Source: Oreohelix idahoensis (taxonomy: Eukaryota > Mollusca > Gastropoda > Stylommatophora > Oreohelicidae). Taken from it: a DNA stretch of 64,000 nucleotides. The notes beneath the pieces are model-generated. The model searched no databases, was not told the DNA's origin, and saw only the letters and a program-made list of their open reading frames with translations. Each line of letters starts with the position of its first letter. The stretch's first letter is position 1. Shown piece by piece: positions 21,422 to 32,886 of the stretch. The stretch is from contig JAMPIV010022935.1 of NCBI GenBank assembly GCA_024509875.1, positions 124,001-188,000 of the forward strand, written 5' to 3'. A program made the translations under genes and the position numbers.

Positions 21422-21758
21422 TATGGTGCGGAATGCTGGAGAGTAACAGAGAAGGAAATGTTGAAACTGTCCTCTTTCCAGACAGTCTGCTTAAGGAAAA
21501 TTCACCGAATCTTTTGGCCGAATACCATCACCAACCAAGAACTACTTATTCGGAGTAAACAAGAGGACATGCACACCATCATAGCTGGAAGACGCTTGAA
21601 TTGGGTTGGCCACGTCCTCAGAAGGGACCCTGATTCCATTACAGGAACAGCCATGATATGGACCCCCGAAGGAAAGCGAAAGAGAAGCCGACCAAAAACA
21701 ACCTGGCGGAGGACTGTGGAGGGTGAGATGCAAAGAAGGAACCAGAGTTGGGGCACTG

Positions 21759-23214
21759 ATAAGGCCACATTGATAAGTGTGTAATATATATATTTCTCTT
21801 ATCATTGAAGAATGCTGTATACACGAAGACACCACACTGATAAATGTAGAATGTAAACTGTAAATGCAAAGGCGTCACACTGGCACATTACATTGACAAG
21901 GGTGACTGTGGTGCATGTAGTTTGTGTGTACTAGTCATCTTGATGAAGGTTGATGGTCAACTCGAACCGACACAGTGTTGGATATCCCGGTCACCTTGTC
22001 CATAAAGCATTGAGGCCCTGGCAAGGGACAGTGTTTATATTGAGTGAGAGTACATGTGTGAGTTACGCGAATGGGTGTACTGTTCTGTAGAGTTGATAGG
22101 TAACAATGCACTCATACACTCGTATCAGAAGTCAATGACGGCTAAACTACTGTTAACATTTTCATACAGTTTAATGGGACGCCCACTCTGACAACACAGC
22201 TACAGCCACTGGAACAGGTTGGCAACAACATCACATGCTTGAAAATGGTTTACAACATCAAAGATACATTCGTAAAGAATGTGAATATAATAGAACGTTA
22301 GTAGCTAGTCCCTCTGGGTTCTAGTTGTATTTACTTTCAAGCCTAACTGACTGATCGTTTCAGTTAATGTTCTCAAATATTTATCAACAATGGCTCCCTG
22401 ACAGAACCTCTTCTGACGAAGAATTACAAGCCGTAAATTAGTAGGCTTTTATGACGACAATCTCAAAAACCACCAGTAGTGGCTTACAATAGTAGACATC
22501 TCTGTATCATCATCAGATAGTAAGGTATCCCTGTTCTCCGAACGATGATCCGCTTAGGCAAAGGCGAGATCCAAAAATGGCTCCTAACTTCGATGAGCTT
22601 CGCTCACTCCGAAGCTGCATAATAAAGCATAAGTAAAGGGCGCTGTCCATCATATCAATAATGCTGTGTAGATTATATGCATAATAATGCAATGTATATC
22701 ATACGAATAATGGTGCTACTGGCAAAATGTCGTCTCGAAAATAGTCAATCATATACATGTGCAGACCATAACATGGCTGCAGATCTAGGCATTTGAAAAG
22801 GTACAGTAACTGTCTCTCTTTACCTTATCATCTTAGAAAAACACTAGAAAAATAGCACCCGCCTTCCTTTGGCGCTAAGAATATATTCTGGGGAGGAACA
22901 TAGACATAATAGTCATACAGACAATGTCACCTTCCCCCAGAATTTCACAGCAAAGAACAAATCTTCGGACTTCTGTCCGGACAGCGATCAGGATCCGCCC
23001 ATCATCACGGAAGTCTCTCTCGACAACCCCAATTCGACACATGCGCAGAAACGCGTGACCCCCAGAGTTCAACTCAAGATGGGCCGCCGTAAATCTAAGT
23101 ATTCATATAAGATCCAAGAGAAGTAACAGACATAATAAAATGTGGCATCCACAAAATCAAGGGTTATGTACCTTTGACTCTCAACAAAAAGTGTTAACAG
23201 ATAAATAAATATCT

Positions 23215-23306
<92 letters not shown>

Positions 23307-23341
23307 ATATTCATTGCCTACAAAAGAATCTGTGCGTAACA
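21759..23341. mobile_element. Unidentified 1.58-kb insertion with 7-bp target duplication
   Basis: The LINE consensus (seen at 33616) reads ...GGGGCACTGTACGAAGG without a break. Here GGCACTG is duplicated (21752-21758 and 23342-23348) around 1583 bp of foreign DNA. Its ends are ATAAGGCCACATTG... and ...CTGTGCGTAACA, with no terminal inverted repeats that I can see. A (TA)n block lies near the right end. There is no RT, transposase or other recognisable protein; the short open frame at 22869-23126 has no domain. It may itself be composite. Confidence 0.65.
23218..23304. repeat. (TA)n microsatellite
   Basis: Alternating TA inside the right end of the 1.58-kb insertion. Confidence 0.97.
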
Positions 23342-23420
23342 GGCACTGTACGAAGGATGGCCGCCGACTGAACAAAGTGGAATCAATTTGACAGTCTGAG
23401 GCTAAGGATCAAAGAAGAAG

Positions 23421-24099
23421 TAGATGTTTTAAATTAAATTCTATAAATAAAATACGGAGCCTCGGTTTACGACGCTTCAATTTCACCGCTTTAGAATAAC
23501 ACCGCTTCCGTGAAAAAAAGAAACGTTAAATTATGATTTTATTTTGATAACAAAGGAAACATTTATAGTATGGGCATTGTATTTTTACAACTTCGCACAT
23601 ACCTTGTGACACAGTGTAGTATTTTTCAGTACAGAACATGGGAAAACTATTTGCGTGATTATGAACAAACAGCAGCAATAAGTAGGATAGTTTTAGGCAG
23701 GCGTAAGAAAGACAGACAGAAAAAAAAAAGGAAGAAAGGAAGAATATAAAATGATACTCGACAGCAGAGCAGAAAAAGAGATAATATGAACACCTGAGAT
23801 ACGATCCAAGTCCACCCAAACGATGGCATTGCCTTGCTGCAAGAAATGAACAGCGTTAACACAAACGGACAGCAAAACTTATAATGGTTGAGGAAATGAA
23901 TCAATGCTAAATCCCGTAACACAGCCGTGAATGGCTACGAATCCCCCCCACACACATTTTTTCAGTGAGTTTTTCCTGTCTGGATATTGAAATCTTTGTT
24001 GTCACCATGAGTTCCTGTTTACATGTTAGTGTAACTGTAAACGCACTTCTTGTTTTACTGGCTTTAAACTGAACAGCTTATTGTTCGCACCAGCTTATA
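23421..24099. other. No supported gene
   Basis: No recognised coding or repeat. Open frames on the minus strand here are hydrophobic, low-complexity translations. Confidence 0.4.
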
Positions 24100-24287
24100 A
24101 CGATTGAAATGAAAGATTTGAATGGCATTTTCTTCTGTGCCCCCCCCCCCTCTCCGCCCCCCCCCCCCTCTTTATAGTCGCTGTAAGCTGGAAAAAGGTA
24201 CTTTACCATCTTATTGTGGCCCCCCCCCCCCCTAGAAATATGGCATGACCCCCTGGGTGGCCATATGGCTCACGTTGAGAATCACTG
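24100..24287 (-). mobile_element. hAT-like terminal sequence with poly-C runs
   Basis: Read on the minus strand from 24287, the sequence begins CAGTGATTCTCAAC, a terminal word common to many hAT DNA transposons and their non-autonomous derivatives. A GGGGG run and CC-rich blocks (24141-24170, 24220-24232) follow. The opposite terminus was not found, so this is one end only. Confidence 0.35.
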
Positions 24288-24623
24288 GTCTATGTGACCG
24301 TAAAAAATGGGCTGCAATTTATATTAGCTTCATTTGTTATGTTTTGCATTTCGTTGATATAATTAAATACACACATACTTCTTTCAATCAATTTTAGCAT
24401 ATAAAAAATAAAAAGCCAAACCAATTTTGTTTTACTCCAACCAAAAGTGTTAAAAAGCCAAGGAAAAAAAACGTTTTTTTTCGAGGCCACCCAATGTTTA
24501 AAAAAAGTCAGAAACACGTTAAAAAAGCCAAATGAATTTTTTTGACGCCAAGCAATTAAAAAAAAGTCAGATTTGTATAATTTGGCGTTAAAAAAGCCAA
24601 ATTGGCAACACTGTTTCCGACCG

Positions 24624-26372
24624 TTCTATAAGACCCTAAAGAACATGAGAAAGGAAAAACAATGCCCTCTCAAATTTATAAAGGACAAGCAAGGCAAATT
24701 GCTTACTGTCCAGAAGGAAGTAATGGAAAGATGGAAAGAATATTTCTCAGAACTCCTGGATGGTGAGCATGGTGAAGCATCAGAAATGATAACCACTAGC
24801 ACAGAAGAGAAAACCAATGATGGTGAAGATGACATAAAGATGGAAGAACTGAAGGCAGCACTGGAGAAAATCAAGATGGGCAAAGCAGCTGGGCATGATG
24901 GTATAACACCAGAAATGGTTAAGTACATGGGAGCATCAGGCGACCTATTACTCTTAAGGGTTCTACAGGCAGCGTGGTACAACAAGACCATACCAAAGGA
25001 TTGGGAGATTGCCCTCATAACACCAATTTTCAAAAAGGGTGACAATCGACAATGTGGAAACCATAGAGGTATATCCCTTCTCAGTGTCCCTGGTAAAATC
25101 TACTCTAGAATCCTAGAGCAGAGACTTCGACGCCTAGCTGAGCCAGAACTGGATGAGGTCCAGTGCGGATTCCGAGCGAACCGAAGTACTCAAGACCTAA
25201 TCTTCACACTCAGACAGCTGAGTGAAAAGGCCCTTGAGTATAAGAGTGAGATCCATCTTTGTTTCATAGATCTGGAAAAGGCGTTTGACAGGGTCCCCTG
25301 GAGCAAACTTTGGGATTGTTTGGCAAGGAAGAACATTCCAGCACCTCTGATTCATGCTATACAGAGCTTCTACAAGTCATGCAGAAATTATGTGAGGACA
25401 GCAAACCATAAGTCAGAAGAGTTCAGGACCACCACTGGTGTAAGACAAGGTGATATCCTGTCACCTTACCTTTTCATACTCCTCATGGACGATGTCATTA
25501 AGGCATGTAAGGAGAGAACAAGAAAGTATTCAGTGGGGTACTGGAAGATGAGACAGGTCTGTATTTCGGAGCTGGCATTTGCTGATGATGTTGCCCTGAT
25601 TGCTAAATCAGAGGCACATCTCCAATTCAACCTGCAAGTCTGGAAGGAAGAGCTGGAGAAGAGAGGGATGGTCATAAGCAGCTCTAAAACAAAATCCATG
25701 GTGATATCACGAGAAGAAAGAAGACATCAGATTAAGCTGGGAGAACAGGTCCTGGAGCAGGTAGACCACTTTAAATACCTCGGAGCTATTATTGACCGAA
25801 AGGGAGGCATCAAAGAAGAGTTGGCCACTCGAAAAGCAGCAGCTGGGAGACTTTTTCAGGCCATAAATCGAGGATTCCTCAGCAAGAGAGAGGTTGGTAA
25901 GAAAACGAAGATGGCTGTATACCGCTCCATCTATGTCCCAGTCTTGACATATGGATGCGAGTCATGGGCAATGACTACAACTCACAAAAGCCAGATCCAA
26001 ACCTCAGAAATGAGATATCTGAGGAAGGTGGTTGAAGTAACAAGAAGAGACATAGTACGCAACCAGACGATACGTCAAGACCTTAAATCCCACCCCCTGC
26101 AGACCCAAGTAGAACAGTACCATCTAAGATGGTTTGGCCATGTCTGCAGAATGGGAGAAGACCGGCTACCACGACAAGCATGGGAAACAAAGAGCCAAGG
26201 ATCCAGACCCCCAGGACGACCCAGAGTCCGCTGGGAGGACAACATTAGACAATCTTTGAAGGCCCGAGGACTAGAATGGAACCAGGCCAGGAGGAAGACA
26301 GCCGATAGGATGGTCTGGCGCTCTCTCTTCCAAACCTCTACACCTCACGGTAGAAGGGGAACGACTAAGTAA
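24624..26372 (+). pseudogene. 5'-truncated LINE with uninterrupted reverse transcriptase
   Basis: The frame is open to TAA 26370-26372. Residues upstream of FYKTLKN belong to the flank, so element sequence starts at about 24623. In order it contains MGKAAGHDGITPEMVK, FKKGDNRQCGNHRGISLL, CGFRANRSTQDLIFTLRQL, CFIDLEKAFDRVP, TGVRQGDILSPYLF, the catalytic FADDVALI (near 25577-25600), LGAIIDRKGG, TYGCESWAM, RWFGHVCRMGEDRLPRQ and GRPRVRWEDN. These are RT fingers, palm and thumb plus the typical C-terminus of a non-LTR element. The endonuclease is lost by 5' truncation. GTTTCCGACCG occurs immediately before (24613-24623) and immediately after the stop (26373-26383), a probable 11-bp target duplication. 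The clade is uncertain. Confidence 0.88.
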
Positions 26373-26383
26373 GTTTCCGACCG

Positions 26384-26529
26384 CCTTGAGATTTTCAACG
26401 TGCGCAACTTGCACACGGGACCTCCTATTTTTTAGCCCTTATCCGAGAAGGCTGGGCCTCACTGCGCAGAAGATCAAAGGGGAGGAGGAGGAGGGGGTAT
26501 GACACCATTAAGACAACTGGTTCTGAAAA
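26384..26529. other. Flank of the LINE; purine-rich tail-like sequence
   Basis: Contains GATCAAAGGGGAGGAGGAGG near 26474-26499, which resembles the 3' tail of an older retroposon. No coding. Confidence 0.35.
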
Positions 26530-26632
26530 AAAAAATCCATAAATTATGTTCCCTCTGCTAGAAATCAAACCAGGTACCTCCAGAATTCTAGACAGACTTC
26601 ATACCTCTTAGACACTTCGGCCATCGGGTTTG
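26530..26632 (-). mobile_element. tRNA-like SINE head
   Basis: On the minus strand, ATGGCCGAAGTGTCTAAGAGG resembles the A box of class II (Ser/Leu-like) tRNAs. It is followed by an anticodon-arm-like segment, GGTTTGATTTCTAGC in the B-box position, and then a T-rich tail (26524-26536 on the plus strand is A-rich). This is a degenerate tRNA-derived SINE; no tRNA gene is claimed. Confidence 0.45.
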
Positions 26633-26760
26633 ACAGATGTGATGCCACTTTCACGTATCGGCAGTTATTCATATTATTTGGAAATGCAAACAATATACTG
26701 TATATCCTAATTATAACCCATCAGAGGTTGAACGGGATATTTCTCATCATCAAAATAAAA
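26629..26760 (+). repeat. Dispersed repeat copy 1
   Basis: TTTGACAGATGTGATGCCAC, TATCGGCAG, TTCATATTATTTGGAA and ATATCCTAATTATAACCCAT recur in order at 29056-29165. The two copies bracket about 2.3 kb of LINE fragments. Confidence 0.75.
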
Positions 26761-27006
26761 AAAATAAAAAAAAGACACTTCGGGGGACATGTGAGCCCGC
26801 ACCTCCCTCAAAGTGTTAAGAAGTTACATGGACATGACGAGGGGGGCGGGAGGGGGGGGGGAAGAAGTGGGGGCCCTATGTTAATCAGTAAGTCATAGGT
26901 TAGCTGCCTGCATACTGTAGTCAGATACGATTGCAAGAGGAGGTCACTCAGACTGATGTTAGCTATGTTGCGTATTCTGTTTTTTATAGAATTATTCTCC
27001 ATTAAT

Positions 27007-28055
27007 CATCATCAGCTGCCATCTCCACAACGAAGGTTGGCTGTAATGGATCTCCAACGTCTTCTGTCTCTTGTCTTGGTAATGCACTCTGAAAGACTCT
27101 TTCCTGTCCATCTCTTGATGTTATCTTCCCACTTTTAGCGCTGTCTTCCCCTTGCACGTTTGCCTTCACCTCTCCCTTCTATTATGGTCTTCTGCAGGGT
27201 GTTATATGTCTTTTTATGTGGCCAAAGTATTTTAGCTGCCGAACTTTGATCTCCCTCATTAGTTCTCTTTTCATACCTAGATTTTCTAGGACCTCCTTTT
27301 TTGTTTTCTTCTCTTTCCACGAGATGCACCCCATTCTTCTATATATCCACATTTCAAGAGCCTCAATTCTTTCTCCCAAATGCTTATTCATCGTCCATGT
27401 TTCTGCACCATACAGAAATGCAGAATATATATAACACTTTATGATTCTCACTTTTAATTTGTGAGATAACTGTTTAGATGTCAGTATATGTTTCATGTTG
27501 TTGAATGTAGCTTTGGCAATTCCTATTCTCTTCTTGATTTCTGTTTCACATCTGCCATCTTCTGTTATTATATGACCAAGATATTCGTAGCTTTTGACTT
27601 GTTCCAGGATTTTCCCATTTACGCTTATCTTTAATGTGGGTTTATCGTCTGTTTTGCTAATTATCATAGTTTTTGTTTTCTCAATATTAATGTCGAGTCC
27701 ATATTCTTGACTTATACTGTTCACTTGCTTCACTAGTTTTTGTAACTCCTGTTCGCTTTCAGCTAACAACACGGTATCATTTGCATATCTAAGGTTGTTT
27801 ATTGACCTTCCATTGATGTTCAGTCCTGGTATTTCCTGTATCTGTTTGAAAATTTTTTCGGTGTATATATTAAATAGGCGGGGGGACAGCACACAACCTT
27901 GTCTGACACCTCTTTTTATGTCTATGTATGGTGAATAATTCCTTCCAGATCTTACTGTGGCAGTTTGCTCCCAATAAAGGTTACTGAGTATTCTTATATC
28001 TTTTCCATCAATACCTATGTCTTCGAGGCATTCAATTATTTTCTCATGATGGACC
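27007..28055 (-). pseudogene. LINE RT C-terminal half with mutated catalytic box (YAND)
   Basis: The minus-strand translation shows HHEKIIECLEDIGIDG, RSGRNYSPYIDIKRGVRQGC, VLSPRLFNIYTEKIF, LRYANDTVLLAES, LDINIEKTKTMII, KSYEYLGHIIT, AFLYGAETWTM, IYRRMGCISW and QLKYFGHIKR. This is a non-LTR RT palm, thumb and tail. The catalytic YADD is YAND here, so the enzyme would be inactive. A frameshift near 27205 and a nonsense TAA near 27137 break the C-terminus relative to the sister copy at 53055. CCATTAAT at 26999-27006 and 28056-28063 is a possible 8-bp target duplication. The 3' tail is (GAT)n. Confidence 0.85.
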
Positions 28056-28265
28056 CCATTAATAGCAGACGGTAAATTAAAAATGGCAGAAGGTAACGAC
28101 TTTCACCTGTCCAAATTCATATGTATTGTAACAACAGCATCAGACCTTCACCTTCCCAGTTACTATACATTAACTTTTGTTCTTGTTAAATACTGTTTGA
28201 CTATAGTATGCAGTTCCCTAGGTCTGTCTATTTTTAACACCTCTTCTATATTTACAGGTACATTC
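28056..28265. other. Short spacer between two LINE fragments
   Basis: No recognised feature. Confidence 0.35.
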
Positions 28266-28690
28266 ATCATCATCATGTGACGTATTCTCTCCAAAACGTT
28301 GTCTCCATTACAGCTGCTCTGAACGCATCACGATTCTGGGCAAGTTCACTCTCTGTGATGACCTGGGTACACCGTCGTCTAGGTCGACCCCTTCCCTTTA
28401 TTCCAGGGACCATGCCGTCCATCACTAATTTTTCAATACTTTTATGTCTTTTTTATGTGACCGACAAATTTCAGCTTCCTTATTGCGATGATATTTAGGA
28501 GCCAATTTTCCTCTACGTTTAGTGAGTGCAGTACTTCTCTGTTAGTCTTTTATTTCTGTCCAGGGTATTCTCAACATCCTTCTGTAATCATTTTTTGCAA
28601 CTGTTTTATTGACTGCCCAAGTCTCGCAGCCATATGTTGCTACTGGGAATATACATGCTCTGATCAGTTGTAACTTTGTTTCTTTGCTTG
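28266..28690 (-). pseudogene. LINE C-terminal fragment with (ATG)n tail
   Basis: The minus strand reads QLIRACIFPVATYGCETW near 28620-28680. After damage it reads GRGRPRRRCTQVITESELAQ and ...TTFWREYVT, then TGA at 28273-28275 and a (GATGAT) tail. This is the end of a non-LTR polyprotein of a different family from the neighbouring copy at 27007. The frame is interrupted between the two blocks. Confidence 0.75.
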
Positions 28691-29055
28691 TGCCTTGCCA
28701 TAGGTTTTTCTACTGTATTAGTTTATGTGAGGTAATTGCAAGTTCTTTTAATTGGTAATCTCCAAAAGATGTTATTACCTTGAAGACATCCTACACTGTA
28801 AGGTTCTTCTATTCTGAAATAGCCTTTTCCCAGCTATAGTCTGAGACGTTTCTTATTACTGGGAATGTTCAATTCAATTATTACAGTCAGTTATATAACT
28901 GGAAACACCAGGCCTTTATACCCCTCCCGCTTAATATTATTTGTGTTTGTTGTTTTTGTTTTGTTTTCTTAGGGTTTATCTCATTTTTGGTAGATTGGGT
29001 TTTTTTTTAAACATACAATCATAATTGGTAATTGTGATTTGCCCTATTTACAATG

Positions 29056-29165
29056 ATTTGACAGGTGTGATGCCACTTTCCCATATCGGCAGGTGTTCAT
29101 ATTATTTGGAATTGAAAACAACATATATCCTAATTATAACCCATCATCTTATTTTTCATCATTAA
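29056..29165 (+). repeat. Dispersed repeat copy 2
   Basis: Same ordered blocks as 26629-26760 (TTTGACAGGTGTGATGCCAC, TATCGGCAG, TATATCCTAATTATAACCCA). It ends in a poly-A-rich stretch. Confidence 0.75.
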
Positions 29166-29384
29166 ATTAAAAAAAAAAAAAGTAATGCTTAGTCCACGCA
29201 GATGTTTAGTCTTACAAAGCAGAGTAAAATTCCAACAGCTTAATTATAAAAATAGTAACAAATAAATTGGGAGAAGTGTGAAATAAAAATCTAAGCGGAA
29301 GGCATGCATGTAAGTTGCTCAAAGCTCCAACAAGAACATGCCGGGTATGTAGGGAATTAATCATTCCAAGTAACCGATAAGGGT

Positions 29385-29978
29385 AAGCAGATGGAGAGGT
29401 GGGTCGAACACTACTCTTACACTAGAGAAAATATCGTCACACCTGCAGCCCTTGACGCTGTCAAATGTCTGCCACCTATGGAGGTGCTGGATGCTGAACC
29501 AACATTGGAAGAACTCAGCAAGCCCGTTGATAGCTTGACCTCTGGCAAAGCACCAGGCAGTGATAGGATTCCTCCTGATTTAATCAAATGCTGTAAGAGC
29601 ACGCTTTTACATCCCCTGCATAGGGTGCTGTGTCAGTGCTGGGACGAGATAACTATTTCTTAAGACATGTGAGATGCCAAGACTGTAACACTATATAAAA
29701 ATAAAGGAGACAGAAGTGATTGCGAGAACTAAGGAGGTATCTCTCTTCTTAGCATTGTTGGGAAGGTTTTTGCCAGAGTCGTCTTATTTAATGCGACTAC
29801 ACAAGTTAGCTGAGCGCATATATCCATAGTTACAGTGTGTATTCCGAGCTGGTAGATCAACAACAGACATGATCTTTTCTCTTCGCCAGCTTCAGGAAAA
29901 ATCAAGAAAGCAGAAAAGACCTTTATATATCGCCTTTATAGATCTCCCAAATGCATTTGACCTGGTTAGTAGGGATTG
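29385..29978 (+). pseudogene. LINE RT N-terminal fragment
   Basis: An open piece at 29391-29663 (MERWVEHYSYTRENIV..., LTSGKAPGSDRIPPDLIK) and a second at 29830-29970 (FRAGRSTTDMIFSLRQLQEK, RPLYIAFIDL, AFDLVSRD) are the fingers and first palm motifs of a non-LTR RT. The catalytic FADD/YADD region is absent: similarity stops abruptly at about 29978, where unrelated sequence starts with TGTGACAATTCGG. Frames are broken between 29663 and 29820. Confidence 0.8.
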
Positions 29979-30633
29979 TGACAATTCGGCTCGTTTGCTT
30001 TTTCGTTATTTCCTCTCATCGCCTTTATTATCTATTATTTCGGCATATGTAACGCACATAATTGTGTGCCTATCCTCTACTCAGTATTGTTACCCTTTTT
30101 CCATACTGTCATTGTTCACGTTTCACGCTTCGATACATGACAGGGCCAGACAAGCGTATTGCCTATCCTTGAGAGATTAATTGAATCACTAAACGCGATA
30201 ATACGAGTACTACATTGACTCCAGGTCAGGTAAATGCGAGCATAAAGTGCTTGCTTAAGATTGTATAACCACTTCGGACTCGACAGCAAAATGAGCTTGC
30301 AATACGGGTTTAATTGTATAGACCACGATTTGTCTAGACAGGCAGTCGGTTTGCAACTAGTCATGTGATACCGGAGATCGACAGAGTCTGATAAACTAAG
30401 TAATCAGACTTCCGAATTACTTGGGTTAGGTGATTATAGATAAACGCAATCTTGGAAGATATTTTGAAGACTGAGCGGGAACCGTGATATAAGTCAACTG
30501 TGACAACATGTTACGGATATCACAACTCTATATATGGACGATGACTGAATTTTTCAAACGCATGATCATGGCAGATATTACATGAGGAAGAGTTGTCATA
30601 ACATGAACCTTCGAGTGTATTGGCTGGCATTTC

Positions 30634-30950
30634 AGATGTGAATAAATCTCCGCATTGATTGGGAGTTTGCCGAAAACGCCAGGTGGAAGCGTGGGCCGGG
30701 AACCTACGATATGACGTAGAAAAAGTTTGACATACGGCACTGCATTGTAGAAGTCGTCAGCGTAGACAGCTCGGACCTTGCCACAGAAAAGAATAGAGTT
30801 AGATTCTGAATTTATATGACCGGACAAAACGTATTAAGAGCATGTAAGTACTTCAGTAGAAAACTCGCCAATATTAAAACGGAAACCGGAATTCTACAGG
30901 ACCACTCACAAGTCACAGAGGGATTCTGAAATAGAAATAATACCCCAGAC
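30634..30950 (-). repeat. Dispersed repeat G, copy 1
   Basis: Read on the minus strand, it shares ordered blocks with 63626-63946: CTCTGTGACT, GGTTTCCGT, TTTTGTCCGGTC, TCAGAATC.TAACTCT, TCCGAGCTGTCT, CCCACGCTTCCACCTGGC. No coding motif. The family is unknown; an old LTR is possible. Confidence 0.65.
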
Positions 30951-31050
30951 GTGTGTTTTAAATTTACTCAATTATTGAGGTGAGTGTAACATATTTTTTT
31001 TGTGCAGTGAATTTGACATGTTCTTACTTGCTAGTGGGTTTAAAGATCAT

Positions 31051-31320
31051 ACAAGGCTGGTAACCTCAGCATGTGAAAAGGATACATTCATGAACCACCA
31101 CAGCAAGCGCTAGTGATTGCTTCATGTTAGTTCTCACGGAAGAACCAAAAGCAGATGTAGCCCCAGACTCCCAATGGAGCAGGGAGTGAGTGAGGATTAC
31201 ATCAACTGGTGCAAAGTTGTATATTATCATTTTGTGAATGTATGTAAACTTAATATAATCCTTCATGCGCAAGCCACTGCCACTGTCCAGTCACAAATTT
31301 TTCCTCAAATTAACTGACAT
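31051..31320 (+). repeat. Dispersed repeat H, copy 1
   Basis: GGTAACCTCAGCATGTGAAAA, TTCATGAACCACCACAGCAA and GGAGCAGGGAGTGAGTGA recur in order at 55222-55425. The 3' part (CTTCATGCGCAAGCCA, CTGTCCAG) recurs at 61907-61950. Confidence 0.75.
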
Positions 31321-32039
31321 ACTGGTGAGTTTTCATCACATACCCTGAGTGATATCATATCATATATTTGACAGGTGTGTGTTGCAGTGTATTCTGTCCA
31401 TCATAATGTAACGGTGCTGTATATGTGAGTAGGGGTCAGGTCAACCCAGGCAGTACAATGATGTGAATATAGGTCACCAGGCGTTGAGGCACTGACAAGG
31501 TGTAATGAAGACTCTCTCTCAAACGTACAGGCTCTCAGATGTGTAGTGATCGTAGAAATGTGTGGTTGACATGAGGTGTGGGTGAGTAGACATCGGATCA
31601 GATGATGGACGCGAATATGTATAGGCTCTTGGACAAAGGCACGATACACCCACTCAACCACAGGTAGAAGTCAGAGAACGTTGTTAACAGCAGCTGACTT
31701 TACAATATTTTAATGCAGTACGATTACAAGAGACGCCGACATCAGGACATAGTCATTTGACAAAACTCAGGAACATTGTAAACATGACGACAGTTTAGTA
31801 CAGTTTGCATCAACAGTTCATCAGTAAGCTGTGCATATATGATGCTGACTTCCATCTAACTCTCTTCCTACAGCCAGACCCTAAGCAAATAATGTCAGCA
31901 TAATTCGTGAGCTCAAACTCTCGTATCCTCGAAGGACTCTTTCCCGCTCAGGGAAAAGTCACTGAGCTGGTAAATAAATGTTATACGTGATTCTGATAAT
32001 AGAGGAAAATGAATCGAAGGATAATTTACCTTGTCATCC

Positions 32040-32470
32040 CTTCATCATCTCATCTCAACCCATAACCCGTCATGGGTCGTTGGGGTGCCATGGTGGAAGC
32101 ATCAGCAGACAGGGTCCTCCACTGCTCTCTATTCTCAGCAATGCGTACAAGTGTGGAGAAACCGTGTCCTGCCCATTCTTTGATGTTATCAGCCCAGGAT
32201 TTTCTTTGCCTTCCTCTTCTCCGTTTACCTTAGACTGTTCCCTGTGGGATCGTTTTCGAAAGGGAGTCATGACGAGTTACATGCCCAAACCAGGCAAGCT
32301 TTCGACGTTTCACTATTGACAAAAGTGGTTCTTGATGGCCTGCATAGGTGTTTATCTTCTCTCTAACATAGACATTTGTTTTGTGCTCTTTATAGCAAAT
32401 GCGCAAAATTCTTCTATAACATTTATGCTCGAAAGCCTGAATCCTTCGCTCCGTATCTTCAGAATAACAC
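32040..32470 (-). pseudogene. LINE C-terminal fragment
   Basis: The minus strand translates to RIQAFEHKCYRRILRICYKE, NTYAGHQEPLLSIVKRRKL, AWFGHVTRHDSLS, GKRRRGRQRKSWADNIKEW, and a stop TGA at 32050-32052 with a GAT-type tail. A nonsense TAA sits just before GKRRR (near 32231). This is a third LINE family by its C-terminal wording. Confidence 0.8.
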
Positions 32471-32734
32471 TAATAAACACACTCGTCTCCTAGACGCTTA
32501 GAAATATATCATGGGGAAACAATCTTTAGACATCTTGGTCTCACACAAAGAGGACTTTCCTTCCCCAGGCTTAAAGCCAGATCGAAGACGCCAAAAGAAC
32601 GTCTTGACACTCTGAAAAACACAGCTCGACTCCACGATCGGAAGTCTTTCTTAACACGCCACCAAAAACTTGTGCATGCGTCGTTAGACGCTAGACCCTC
32701 TGAGCTAAACTCAGGTGGGCGATGTTGAACACAT

Positions 32735-32866
32735 ACTAGGAAAAGACTGACCATTCAAGCCATATATGGTCAGGTAATAAGACATCGGTTCTAGTTGCAA
32801 ACATTCCGAGAAAAGCTGACCATTCAAGCCATATATGGTCAGGCAACCAGACATCGGTTCTAATAT
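32735..32866. repeat. Tandem duplication of a ~65-bp unit
   Basis: GACCATTCAAGCC / ATATATGGTCAGG / AGACATCGGTTCTA occurs twice in succession, starting near 32735 and 32804. Confidence 0.85.
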
Positions 32867-32886
32867 TAGACCGCTAGGTTAAAACA

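Larger units (their letters stand above)
21422..23420 (+). pseudogene. LINE RT C-terminal fragment, split by a 1.58-kb insertion
   Basis: The segment 21422-21758 encodes the end of a non-LTR retrotransposon polyprotein: ECWRVTEKEM.KLSSF, LRKIHRIFWPNTITNQELL, NWVGHVLRRDPDS, and a basic RPKTTWRRTVE tail. It matches 33269-33706. It stops at GGCACTG and resumes from the same GGCACTG at 23342-23420, through to the 3' tail GGATCAAAGAAGAAG, with a further small deletion. The reading frame is broken. The 5' end joins the truncated LTR of element B. Confidence 0.85.
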
